Shown one piece after another: positions 1 to 6,283 of a stretch of 12,984 nt of DNA. The notes under the pieces were generated by a model, which was not told the origin of the DNA, did not search any database, and was given only the letters and a program-made list of their open reading frames with translations. How positions within the stretch are numbered: the first letter of the stretch is position 1; each line of letters begins with the position of its first letter. Source of the DNA: an uncultured Burkholderiaceae bacterium (GTDB taxonomy: Bacteria; Pseudomonadota; Gammaproteobacteria; Burkholderiales; Burkholderiaceae_C); assembly GCA_938022295.1 (NCBI GenBank), contig CALIDR010000024.1:1-12984 (forward strand), given 5' to 3'. The translations under genes and the position numbers were made by a program.

Positions 1-91
1 GCCGCGGCGGTGCCGAGACGCCGTCACGGCCGTCCCGCTGCAGCGTCGGTGCCGTGAACGCGGCGCCGACGCCCGGCACCCGGCCCTCGGC

Positions 92-113
92 TCGAGCGAC
101 ATTCATCGCTCGA
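92..113 (-). terminator. Stem-loop spanning the stop codon of the thioredoxin-like gene
   Basis: Bases 92-99 and 106-113 form a perfect 8-bp inverted repeat with a 6-nt loop (100-105). The stop codon of the minus-strand thioredoxin-like gene (103-105) lies in the loop. There is no T-tract after the stem on the minus strand, so it is a weak or Rho-assisted terminator candidate, or an mRNA 3'-end stabiliser. The stem is seen directly; the role is inferred. Confidence 0.45.
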
Positions 114-780
114 TGCGCCGCACGCGCGGCTGCCGGCGGCCTGACGCGAAGTCCTCGAGCACCTCGAGCATCATCTCCACCGGCAGCCCGCCGACGAAGC
201 GCCACCAGGTGCGCGCGTCGGGCCCGACCAGCAGGTGCTGCGGGATCTGGCGGTTGTCGGGCTCGGCGGGGTCGAACAGCACGCGCCGCAGCGGCAGTCC
301 GGTGCGGCCGGCCCAGGCGAGGGCGTCCGACACGCCGGGGACGGTGAACGGCTCGCCGCCGGCGGTGATCACGGTGTAGACCCGTGCGCGGCCGGCGACG
401 CGGTCGATGAACTCGCGCATGCGCGCCGCCTGCCGCTGGCTCGTGCCGCACCAGGGAGCACCGTAGAACACCCATGTCCAGCCGTCGGGCGACGCCGCAC
501 CGCCAGGCTCGTCCGCGGGGCAGAAGTGGGACGTCTCGCCCAGCGCATCGCGCCAGCGCACGGGGCTGCGGTCGGTGGCGCAGCCGCCGGCGAGGTCCCA
601 GTTCGAGTACCACTCGCCGGGCTCGGACCCGCGGCGCATGCACCCGGCCAGCACGGCCGTCAGCGGCGGCAGCGCCAGCGGCGCGAGGCCGCGCAGGCCC
701 AGTGCGCCCAGTCGTCGCAAGGCGCTGCGCCGGCCGGGGGACGGCGGCGTGGCATGCGCAGACGGCGTGGCGGGCCTCAT
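103..780 (-). CDS. Thioredoxin-fold lipoprotein with a single active-site cysteine (CGTS)
   Basis: The product is about 225 aa from this ATG. The N-terminus holds an arginine-rich stretch, a hydrophobic segment and a lipobox (LAGC), predicting lipidation and export to the cell envelope. The body looks like a TlpA/thioredoxin-type fold: a strand reading WVFYGAPWCGTS carries the active-site-like cysteine, and RQIPQHLLVGPDAR fits the cis-proline loop and following strand. The second cysteine of the usual CxxC is serine, so a plain dithiol oxidoreductase cycle is unlikely at this site; other cysteines occur before the domain (GGCATD, HFCPAD). An alternative ATG lies at 792 and the frame stays open to 921, but the longest form overlaps the upstream gene. 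Neither ATG has a clear Shine-Dalgarno. The gene starts about 58 bp after the hypothetical gene upstream on the same strand, so the two may be cotranscribed. Substrate unknown. Confidence 0.72.
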   Translation of the reverse strand: MRPATPSAHATPPSPGRRSALRRLGALGLRGLAPLALPPLTAVLAGCMRRGSEPGEWYSNWDLAGGCATDRSPVRWRDALGETSHFCPADEPGGAASPDGWTWVFYGAPWCGTSQRQAARMREFIDRVAGRARVYTVITAGGEPFTVPGVSDALAWAGRTGLPLRRVLFDPAEPDNRQIPQHLLVGPDARTWWRFVGGLPVEMMLEVLEDFASGRRQPRVRRIER

Positions 781-838
781 CCCGGGCGGCATCGGACGCT
801 GCGACGCGCGGCTGAAGGCAAGAGTTGGCACGCCGTGC

Positions 839-1444
839 TCACCGCTCCTCCACCGCCGCGGCCGGCGACGACCGGTCGCGCAGCGCGACGAGCGCGGCCA
901 GCATCGCCTCGGGCGCGACACCCAGCGGGCTCGGCAGAGGGCATTCGCACGTGCCGTCGGGCGCCACCGGCGGCAGCCGGTGCGGCATGAAGCGCGAAGC
1001 CCGGGCCGGCTCCCAGAACGCGGCGCCGCCGCGGATGCCGATCACGACCGCCCGCAATACGCCGTTGCCGCTCGCGACGCGCCGCACCGACATCGCGCCG
1101 ACCCCGTGCCGGGGCACGACGACGTGCTCGCGGCCCGCGCAGCCGTGCAGGACGTACAGGCCGCCAGGGTTCGCGACCAGGCTCACGGGCGGCTGCCGGA
1201 GCGCCGGGCGCAGCAGCGGCGGCGCGAACAGCAGGGCCAGCAGGCCGGCGCCTGCTTCGGCCCACCCGAGGCGGCCGGCCGCGCGGCCCGTGCCGCCGCG
1301 AACGCGAGACCGCCCACGGCCGGCGCGAGCGCGAGGCCGGGCATCGCGCGCCAGCGCCACGGGCCGGTGCGGTGCAGGTGGAACGGGGGCCGCGTGCGGC
1401 GGGGCCGCGCGCAGCGGCGTCGGCAAACGGGCTTGGCGCTTCAT
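839..1444 (-). CDS. Hypothetical membrane-associated protein with apparent frame switches
   Basis: The ORF is 201 codons with ATG at 1444, overlapping the stop of a small upstream ORF as ATGA. I do not recognise the family. The C-terminal two thirds (from LGWAEAGAG) shows high third-position GC and a credible protein, with a membrane segment (AGLLALLFAPPLL) and a region reading NPGGLYVLHGCAGREHVVVP. The part between about 1268 and 1390 looks poor in this frame (Arg/Ala/Pro-rich, many T/A-ending codons). The neighbouring minus frame there is open, almost entirely G/C-ending, and reads a tryptophan-containing segment followed by a helix (MPGLALAPAVGGLAFAAARA) that would join smoothly to the downstream part. 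The first ~18 codons look better in the original frame. Two compensating frameshifts, sequencing errors or a mis-set start are all possible. It lies just upstream of the thioredoxin-like gene. Confidence 0.5.
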   Translation of the reverse strand: MKRQARLPTPLRAAPPHAAPVPPAPHRPVALARDARPRARAGRGRSRVRGGTGRAAGRLGWAEAGAGLLALLFAPPLLRPALRQPPVSLVANPGGLYVLHGCAGREHVVVPRHGVGAMSVRRVASGNGVLRAVVIGIRGGAAFWEPARASRFMPHRLPPVAPDGTCECPLPSPLGVAPEAMLAALVALRDRSSPAAAVEER

Positions 1445-1626
1445 CGCACCGCGCTCGCCTCACCGCCGGGCGACGACCGATGCCGGCATGCCGAGGCCGG
1501 GCCGTACGGCTGGCGCCCGTCCGACGCGGACCCTGCGTCGGAGCACCAAGGCTCGACCGGCACCACCTGCGTTATGCCGTCGGCCCGGTGCACCACCCAA
1601 CGGGTGCGCGTGCCGCGAAGGGACAA
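1441..1626 (-). CDS. Doubtful small ORF (61 aa, TTG start)
   Basis: This is a 61-codon frame starting with TTG, whose TGA overlaps the ATG of the next ORF (ATGA at 1441-1444). The first third (WVVHRADGITQVVPVEPW) looks protein-like. The remainder is Ser/Gly/Arg-rich and unconvincing. Third-position GC is only modestly above the other positions, and there is no clear ribosome binding site. Its stop-start overlap is the main argument for it; chance is quite possible in DNA this GC-rich. Apart from this ORF I see nothing coding in 1445-1684. Confidence 0.2.
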   Translation of the reverse strand: MSLRGTRTRWVVHRADGITQVVPVEPWCSDAGSASDGRQPYGPASACRHRSSPGGEASAVR

Positions 1627-1661
1627 GGCCGCGCCGCGGCTCGCCCGGCGCGCGACGGCGG

Positions 1662-1674
1662 GCCGAGCATCGGC
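1662..1674 (-). terminator. Short hairpin after the OmpA-like gene
   Basis: A 5-bp stem (1662-1666 with 1670-1674) with a 3-nt loop sits about 10 nt past the stop of the OmpA-like gene in its direction of transcription. No T-tract follows. Weak candidate. Confidence 0.2.
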
Positions 1675-1684
1675 GGATCCGGCG

Positions 1685-2209
1685 TCAGTCGACCAGACGC
1701 GCCTCGACGCGGCGGGCTTCCTCGTCGGAACCGCCGCCGAGCGTCGACTTGGGCTTGCGCAGCTGCACGCGCGCAGGCTCGGCGCCGGCAGCGAGCAACG
1801 CTTCGCGCACCGCGATCGCGCGCTGCTTGGCCAGTTCGGCGTTGAACGCCGGGTCGCCGCTGGCGTCGTGAAAACCCGACAGCACGATGCGCCTGGCCGG
1901 CGCGGCCGCCAGCGCGGCGACGATCGCGTCGACGGCGGCCGAGGCGTCGCCGCCCAGATCGGCCTTGCCGACCTCGAAGGTCAGCGTCGCGACGAGTTCG
2001 CCCTCGAGCGGCGCCTCGATCAGCTCGATCTCCTCGGCCACGGTCGCCACCGCGGCGGGCGCGGCCGCGCTCACCGGCGCCGCGGGTGCGGCCTTGCCGT
2101 GCAGGTGACGCAGCACGACGCCGCCGATCACGCCGACGAGCACCAAGAACAGCACGCCGACCACGACCCAGATCGCGATGCGCGTGCCTTCGTCCTCCTG
2201 GTCCAGCAT
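1685..2209 (-). CDS. OmpA-family peptidoglycan-binding protein with N-terminal membrane anchor
   Basis: The 174-aa product starts with a short acidic N-terminus, then one transmembrane helix (about residues 11-34), an Ala/Pro linker (about 40-60), and an OmpA_C-like domain (about 70-173). In the family this domain binds the diaminopimelate of peptidoglycan through an Asp and an Arg 15 residues apart. Here D115 (in GFHDASG) and R130 (in NAELAKQRA) have that spacing, so binding looks intact. The terminal RRVEARL matches the family's NRRVE-type end. It should sit in the inner membrane with the domain in the periplasm, tethering the envelope to the wall. The ATG at 2209 has an AAAGG-type ribosome site about 9 nt upstream. 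It is divergent from the cytochrome c gene across a 122-bp region. The exact partner is unknown. Confidence 0.88.
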   Translation of the reverse strand: MLDQEDEGTRIAIWVVVGVLFLVLVGVIGGVVLRHLHGKAAPAAPVSAAAPAAVATVAEEIELIEAPLEGELVATLTFEVGKADLGGDASAAVDAIVAALAAAPARRIVLSGFHDASGDPAFNAELAKQRAIAVREALLAAGAEPARVQLRKPKSTLGGGSDEEARRVEARLVD

Positions 2210-2251
2210 TTGGGATTGCCTTTGCTCCGTCCGCCCATGCAGGGCGCGCGG

Positions 2252-2257
2252 ATTCTA
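2252..2257 (-). promoter_or_regulatory. Possible -10 box for the OmpA-like gene
   Basis: Read on the minus strand, 2257-2252 is TAGAAT (5 of 6 to TATAAT), placing a start about 36 nt before the ATG at 2209. No convincing -35 lies upstream. It sits in an island of lower GC in the divergent intergenic region. Confidence 0.3.
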
Positions 2258-2295
2258 CGGGCCGAGGCCGCACGCCCCGGCCGGCGGCGCGGGCG

Positions 2296-2304
2296 TGCTA
2301 TCTT
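2296..2304 (+). promoter_or_regulatory. Possible extended -10 promoter of the cytochrome c gene
   Basis: The sequence TGC-TATCTT is an extended -10 (TGn followed by a 4/6 match to TATAAT). It would start transcription near 2311, about 20 nt before the ATG at 2332. There is no clear -35, as is common with extended -10 promoters. Confidence 0.3.
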
Positions 2305-2331
2305 GAGCGGCCGTCCACGCCTGCCGCACCG

Positions 2332-2667
2332 ATGAGCCACCGTTGCCGCCTTGCCCTGCTCGCCGCCGTCGTCGTCACCGCGGCCGGCGCCGCGGCGGCG
2401 CAGTCCGCCGTGCCCTCGCGCGGCCAGACGCTGTACGAGCTGCACTGCATCGGCTGCCACACGACGCAGATGCACTGGCGCGCCAACCGCCGCGCCACCG
2501 ACTGGGCGACGCTGCGCGACCAGGTGCAGCGGTGGCAGGCGACGGCGCAGCTGAACTGGCACGCCGAGGACATCGACGAGGTGGCGCGCCACCTCAACGA
2601 CACGATCTACCGCTTCGAGCGGCCGCCGCGGCCGATCGCCGGCGTCGCGCCACCGGCGGCACGCTGA
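2332..2667 (+). CDS. Small periplasmic monoheme cytochrome c
   Basis: The 111-aa product has a classical Sec signal peptide (residues 1 to about 23, cleavage after AAA), then a short heme-binding domain. The heme c attachment motif CIGCH is at residues 39-43, with H43 as proximal ligand. The protein is shorter than class I cytochromes c and lacks the usual C-terminal Met-ligand loop. The only methionine after the start is M47, four residues past the heme motif, so the sixth ligand is uncertain; H48, H77 or H87 are alternatives. It is probably a periplasmic electron carrier or heme sensor; no oxidase or dehydrogenase partner is visible nearby. The frame is open far upstream, but the ATG at 2332 directly precedes the signal peptide and is the clear start. 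A gap of 75 bp separates it from the next membrane gene. Confidence 0.88.
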   Translation: MSHRCRLALLAAVVVTAAGAAAAQSAVPSRGQTLYELHCIGCHTTQMHWRANRRATDWATLRDQVQRWQATAQLNWHAEDIDEVARHLNDTIYRFERPPRPIAGVAPPAAR

Positions 2668-2742
2668 GATCCTGCGGGCCGACCCCAAGCCGCACGCCGC
2701 CTCGGCACGCTTCGGCGCTCCACCTTCGACCGGGATTCGGCC

Positions 2743-3195
2743 ATGCACACGATCGGCTCCGACGTCGGTACCGCCCTGCGCAGCGAGCCCGCGTCCGCGG
2801 CCGCGCGCCGCACCGCGTGGCTCGCGGCGGCCGTCGCCGCGGCGGCGGCGCTGGCGCTCGTCGTCGGCGACCCGCAGCCGCTGCTGCAGGCCGACCCCGA
2901 TCTCGCTTGGCTGCTGCGCGGCATGGCGGCGATCAAGGGGCTGCTCGTCGCCGCCGCCGTCGTCGCGATCGCCTGGCGCCTGCGCCGCCCGGCGCCGCCC
3001 GCGCTGGCGGCGGCCTACGTCGCCGGCGTGGCGGGGCTCGCCGCGGCCACGGCGTCGATCTGGCAGCTGAGCCACATCGTGCCGGCGGCGCTGCTGTTCC
3101 ACGCCGCCGAGGTTGCGCTGTTGGTGCTCGCGTGGCGCGACGGCGCCGTGCTGCCGCGCCGCCCCGCGCCGCGCCCGCGCCTGCCGCAGCCGTGA
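2743..3195 (+). CDS. Four-helix membrane protein, family not recognised
   Basis: The 150-aa product has a short polar N-terminus and four predicted transmembrane helices at about residues 25-42, 58-83, 88-107 and 112-132, ending in an Arg/Pro-rich tail. The third and fourth helices are separated only by a WQLSHIVP turn; the tail contains WRDG and repeated RP. I see no catalytic or metal motif. The stop codon overlaps the GTG start of the SugE-like gene (GTGA at 3192-3195), so the two are translationally coupled and the protein may work at the same membrane, but no function can be assigned. The start is the first ATG of the frame; its ribosome site is weak. Confidence 0.75.
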   Translation: MHTIGSDVGTALRSEPASAAARRTAWLAAAVAAAAALALVVGDPQPLLQADPDLAWLLRGMAAIKGLLVAAAVVAIAWRLRRPAPPALAAAYVAGVAGLAAATASIWQLSHIVPAALLFHAAEVALLVLAWRDGAVLPRRPAPRPRLPQP

Positions 3196-3539
3196 GCGCC
3201 GTCGCGACGAGCCCGACGGCGGCATGGACGATCCTCGTCGTCGCCGGCCTGCTCGAGGTCGTGTGGGCGATCGGCCTGAAGTACACCGCCGGCTTCACGC
3301 GCGTCGTGCCCACCGTGATCACGCTGGTGGCGATGGCCGCCAGCGTCGCGCTGCTCGGCATCGCGATGAAGTCGCTGCCGGTGGGCACCGCCTACGCGGT
3401 GTGGGTCGGCGTCGGCGCGGTGGGCACGGTGGTCCTCGGCATCGTGCTGTTCGGCGATCCCGTCGGCACGGTGCGGCTGGTCAGCGTCGCGCTGATCGTG
3501 GCCGGCATCGTCGGCCTGAAGCTCGCCGACACGGCCTGA
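3192..3539 (+). CDS. sugE: SMR-family transporter, SugE/Gdx type (guanidinium/proton antiporter)
   Basis: The 115-aa product, with GTG start, carries four short helices typical of small multidrug resistance proteins. The first helix reads AGLLEVVWAIGLKYT with the essential glutamate at E22, in the context diagnostic of the SugE/Gdx branch. The loop KSLPVGTAYAVWVG (about residues 60-73) and the last-helix motif IVGLKLAD are also SugE-like. Characterised Gdx proteins export guanidinium ion in exchange for protons as antiparallel dimers in the inner membrane; a quaternary ammonium role has been reported for some. The start overlaps the upstream stop (GTGA), and no other start codon fits; the only nearby ATG is out of frame. 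I see no recognisable guanidine riboswitch upstream, so expression probably depends on the upstream gene. A hairpin follows 3 nt after the stop. Confidence 0.9.
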   Translation: MSAVATSPTAAWTILVVAGLLEVVWAIGLKYTAGFTRVVPTVITLVAMAASVALLGIAMKSLPVGTAYAVWVGVGAVGTVVLGIVLFGDPVGTVRLVSVALIVAGIVGLKLADTA

Positions 3540-3542
3540 CGA

Positions 3543-3564
3543 CGCGCGCCTCCGCCGGCGTGCG
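3543..3564 (+). terminator. Hairpin just after sugE
   Basis: Bases 3543-3550 pair with 3557-3564 over 8 bp, including one G-U, with a 6-nt loop. It begins 3 nt past the sugE stop. No T-tract follows, so termination is inferred from position and stem strength only. Confidence 0.4.
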
Positions 3565-3571
3565 CAGCGGC

Positions 3572-3577
3572 GACAAT
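3572..3577 (+). promoter_or_regulatory. Possible -10 box before the small Lys-rich gene
   Basis: The sequence GACAAT (4 of 6 to TATAAT) lies in a lower-GC spot 61 nt before the ATG at 3638. No convincing -35 is present. Confidence 0.2.
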
Positions 3578-3637
3578 GGGGCTCGGCGGCATCCGGTCGT
3601 CGAGAGCCCCGCACCGACCACGAGGAACCCCCGCCGC

Positions 3638-3895
3638 ATGGCCAAGCCCAACTACTCGTTCGAGAAACGCCAGCGCGAACTGGCCAAGAAGAAGAAGAAG
3701 GAAGAGAAGGAAGCCGAGAAGCGCGCCCGCAAGGCCGGCGGCGCGGCCGCGGTCGACACCGCGACCGACGAGCCACCCGACGAGCCCGGCGCCGGCATCG
3801 TCGACGCCGACGCGGCCGCCGACCTCGACGCGCCCGACCGCCCCGACGACGGCGACACCGAGGACGGCGCGCCGGTGGACCGCGAGCAACCCTGA
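3638..3895 (+). CDS. Small charge-segregated protein, basic N-terminus and acidic C-terminus
   Basis: The 85-aa product begins MAKPNYSFEKRQRELAKKKK, followed by a Lys/Glu/Arg stretch to about residue 33 that should form one long charged helix. After an Ala/Gly spacer, residues ~40-85 are rich in Asp, Glu, Pro and Ala and probably disordered. There is no signal peptide or membrane helix, so it is cytoplasmic. Short proteins with this same opening are common as uncharacterised proteins in beta- and gammaproteobacteria, and I know no assigned function; nucleic acid or ribosome association is a guess from charge. A GAGGA ribosome site lies about 11 nt before the ATG at 3638. The AAG-rich tract gives a local purine-rich dip in GC. 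It stands between sugE and the dienelactone hydrolase gene. Confidence 0.8.
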   Translation: MAKPNYSFEKRQRELAKKKKKEEKEAEKRARKAGGAAAVDTATDEPPDEPGAGIVDADAAADLDAPDRPDDGDTEDGAPVDREQP

Positions 3896-3967
3896 CCGCC
3901 ACTTGCGTCGGCACCGGCGGCGTATGCTTGTCGCCGGCCACGCCAACACGACGAGGAGCATGCGACG

Positions 3968-4654
3968 ATGGGCACGACGATCACCTACCCCCGCCCCGAC
4001 GGCCAGAGCGTCTCGGGCTACCTGGCCGAAGCCACCGGCGCCACCGCCGCCGTGGTCGTGATCCAGGAGTGGTGGGGCCTGAACGACCAGATCCGTGGCG
4101 TGGCCGACCGCCTGGCGCACGCCGGCTACCACGCCCTCGTGCCCGACCTCTACCGCGGCAAGTCCACCGTCGAGGCCGAGGAGGCGCACCACCTGATGAC
4201 GGGGCTGGACTTCGGCGCCGCGGCGTCGCAGGACATCCGCGGCGCGGTGCAGTTCCTGAAGACGCGCGCAGCCAAGGTCGGCGTGACCGGCTTCTGCATG
4301 GGCGGCGCGCTCACCGTGCTGACGCTGACGATGGCCCCCGAGGCCGACGCCGGCGTCGTCTGGTACGGCTACCCGCCGCTGGAGTTCGTCGACGCCGGCA
4401 AGATCCGCGCGCCGATGATGGCGCACTGGGCGACGCAGGACCAGGCGTTCGCGATGGAAGGCGTCGAGGCGCTGGAGGCCAAGCTGCGCACCGCGGGCGT
4501 CGCCTACGAAGGCCACCGCTACCTCGCGCACCACGGCTTCGCCAACGAGACGGCGCAGGGCCCGCGGCGCATCGACGTCACCCAGTACGACGCCGCGTGG
4601 GCGCAGATCGCCTGGGACCGCACGCTGCGGTTCTTCGGCCGGCACCTCGGCTGA
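3968..4654 (+). CDS. Dienelactone hydrolase family protein
   Basis: The 228-aa product is a full-length cytoplasmic alpha/beta hydrolase of the dienelactone hydrolase family. The nucleophile is C110 in GFCMGG; D158 (in WATQDQAF) and H189 (in AHHGFAN) complete the Cys-Asp-His triad. E34 in QEWWGLN matches the conserved glutamate that primes the cysteine in characterised enzymes. Family members open dienelactones to maleylacetate in chloroaromatic degradation, but many homologues act on other esters or lactones. No catechol-pathway genes are nearby, so the substrate is open. The ATG at 3968 follows AGGAG by 9 nt; an earlier ATG at 3960 is in another frame. Hairpins after the stop separate it from convergent imuB. 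Confidence 0.92.
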   Translation: MGTTITYPRPDGQSVSGYLAEATGATAAVVVIQEWWGLNDQIRGVADRLAHAGYHALVPDLYRGKSTVEAEEAHHLMTGLDFGAAASQDIRGAVQFLKTRAAKVGVTGFCMGGALTVLTLTMAPEADAGVVWYGYPPLEFVDAGKIRAPMMAHWATQDQAFAMEGVEALEAKLRTAGVAYEGHRYLAHHGFANETAQGPRRIDVTQYDAAWAQIAWDRTLRFFGRHLG

Positions 4655-4674
4655 TCCGCAGGACGCCGGGGCAG

Positions 4675-4688
4675 CCCGAGCTTTCGGG
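4675..4688 (+). terminator. Hairpin after the dienelactone hydrolase gene
   Basis: CCCGA at 4675-4679 pairs with TCGGG at 4684-4688 around a GCTT loop, 20 nt past the stop. Short stem and no T-tract; weak candidate for plus-strand termination. Confidence 0.3.
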
Positions 4689-4714
4689 TCGCCCGCGGGG
4701 GCGGGCCGGGGGCG

Positions 4715-4733
4715 GGCCGGGCGCGGCCCGGCC
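4715..4733 (-). terminator. Strong GC hairpin between convergent genes, after imuB
   Basis: GGCCGGGC (4715-4722) and GCCCGGCC (4726-4733) form a perfect all-GC 8-bp stem with a 3-nt loop. It lies 5 nt beyond the imuB stop on the minus strand and about 60 nt beyond the hydrolase stop on the plus strand, so it could act on both transcripts. There is no T-tract. Confidence 0.4.
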
Positions 4734-4738
4734 GGCGC

Positions 4739-6265
4739 TCATCCGAACCGCCCGTGCAGGAACCACCCCTGCGCGTGCGGCTCGGCCGCCGGCAGGCGGG
4801 CGCGGTCGATCCACACGAGCGCGCCGTCGCCGGCCTGGGCGACGAAGTAGTCGCGCAGCGTCGGCGCGCCGTCCCACCAGCCGGTCTCGAGCCGCTCGGG
4901 GCCGGTCAGCAGCTGCAGCGGCGCGCCGTCGAGCCAGGGCGTGCCGCCGCGCTCGGGCAGCGGCGCGGGCTCGGGCCACAGCCACAGCGGCCGCCCGGCC
5001 GGCGACCACGCCGCGGGTGCCGCGCCCGTGGCGGCAGGTGCCGCCGGCGGCGCCGTCAGCGCCGCCACCCGCGTGGCCTGCTCGGGGCGGTGGTCGGGCA
5101 CCGGCTCGAGCCGCTGCACGCGCGCGTCGCCGAGCCGCGCGCGCAGGCGTTCGAGCAGCCGCGCGAGGCCTTCGCGGTCGGCCTCGCGGGTCGGGAACAG
5201 TTCGCCGCTGGGCGGCGTGCCGTGCGCGAGGTCGCGGCAGTGCAGGCGCAGCTCGAGCGTCGGTGCGGCCAGCGTCGTGTGCGCCAGGTGCTCGCGCAGC
5301 AGCGCGCGCAGGTGGGCGGCGTCGGCGCTCGGCGCCGCGAGCGCGACGCGAAGTTCGGTGTGCGCCGGCTGCGCGCCGTCGCGGTGGCGCGGCTCGTGCT
5401 GCATGCGCAGCGCGAAGGCGGCGATGCGCGCGTGGTGCGCCTGCGCCCAAGCCACCAGGCGGGCAAGCAGCACGTCGGCGGCGTGCAGCACCTGGTCGGC
5501 GGTGTCGGCGCGCCAGGCGAGTTCGAGCCGGCCCTCGAACGCCGGCGGCAGCGCGATCCACGTGCGGGGGTCGGGACGGTCGCCGCGGGCGCGGTCGAGC
5601 TCGTCGAGCAACGCCTGGCCGAAGCGCCGCGCCAGCCCGGCGCGCGGCAGCGCGCGCAGGTCGGCCAGCGTGGCGAGCCCCATCGCCTGCAGCGCCTCGC
5701 CGTGCGCGCGCGCGGCGCGCAGCAGCGTCGCCGGCACGGCGTCGAGCAGCGCGTGCAGGGCGGGAAGGTCGGCCGCGTGGGGGCCGAACGCGAGATCGTC
5801 GCGCCAGCGCGCGAGCAGCACGGCGCCGAGGGCGGTCGGCGCGGCGGCGATGCACACCCGGTGGCGCAGCGGCGCGAGCGCGTCGCGCAGCCGCTGCAGC
5901 AGCCGGCGGTGGCCGCCGAACAGGCGCAGGCTCGCCGCGACCTCCAGCAGTACGGTGGCTGCGTCGTCGTCGAGCGTCACGGCCGGTGTGAACGCCAGCG
6001 CCGCCTGCGCGACCGCTGACAGCGCCTGCGCGTCGCGCGCGGCGTCGGCCGCCCCGAAACGCAGGTCGGGCGCGAGCGCGAGCGCGGTCGCGCGCCGCTG
6101 GCCCGGGCGCACGCCGCGCCGGGCGGCGGCGGCGTTGGCGTCGGCCACGGCGTGGTCGGCCAGCAGCGCCAGCGGCGGCGCCTGCGGGTCGTCGGCGGCC
6201 ACGCCGGCGGCGGCGCACCACGCCTCGAGCGACAGCCGCGGCAGGTGCAGCGCCAGCCAGAGCAT
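4739..6265 (-). CDS. imuB: ImuB, catalytically inactive Y-family polymerase-like mutagenesis protein
   Basis: The 508-aa product is full length. The N-terminal half resembles Y-family polymerases, but the opening strand reads LALHLPRLSLEAW where active enzymes have the catalytic aspartates, as expected of ImuB. The C-terminal part carries a RPLWLWPEP segment (about 425-433) and GPERLETGWWDG followed by RDYFVA (from about 455), both typical of ImuB. GELFP at 354-358 is a possible but imperfect clamp-binding segment. In known systems ImuB bridges the beta clamp, ImuA and the error-prone polymerase DnaE2 during SOS mutagenesis. It begins 18 nt after the imuA stop, with a GGGG-rich ribosome site, so the pair is an operon under the LexA box upstream of imuA. 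No dnaE2 follows: the next gene is convergent. Confidence 0.93.
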   Translation of the reverse strand: MLWLALHLPRLSLEAWCAAAGVAADDPQAPPLALLADHAVADANAAAARRGVRPGQRRATALALAPDLRFGAADAARDAQALSAVAQAALAFTPAVTLDDDAATVLLEVAASLRLFGGHRRLLQRLRDALAPLRHRVCIAAAPTALGAVLLARWRDDLAFGPHAADLPALHALLDAVPATLLRAARAHGEALQAMGLATLADLRALPRAGLARRFGQALLDELDRARGDRPDPRTWIALPPAFEGRLELAWRADTADQVLHAADVLLARLVAWAQAHHARIAAFALRMQHEPRHRDGAQPAHTELRVALAAPSADAAHLRALLREHLAHTTLAAPTLELRLHCRDLAHGTPPSGELFPTREADREGLARLLERLRARLGDARVQRLEPVPDHRPEQATRVAALTAPPAAPAATGAAPAAWSPAGRPLWLWPEPAPLPERGGTPWLDGAPLQLLTGPERLETGWWDGAPTLRDYFVAQAGDGALVWIDRARLPAAEPHAQGWFLHGRFG

Positions 6266-6283
6266 CGGCCGCCCCCACGGCGA

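Noticed and set aside
1..91. A gene at the left edge
   Set aside because: No frame with a convincing start, motif or ribosome site is visible in these bases. A neighbour may begin outside the window.
575..2335. A 586-codon plus-strand open frame
   Set aside because: Low-complexity Arg/Ala translation running antisense to the OmpA-like and thioredoxin-like genes; no ribosome site and no recognisable domain.
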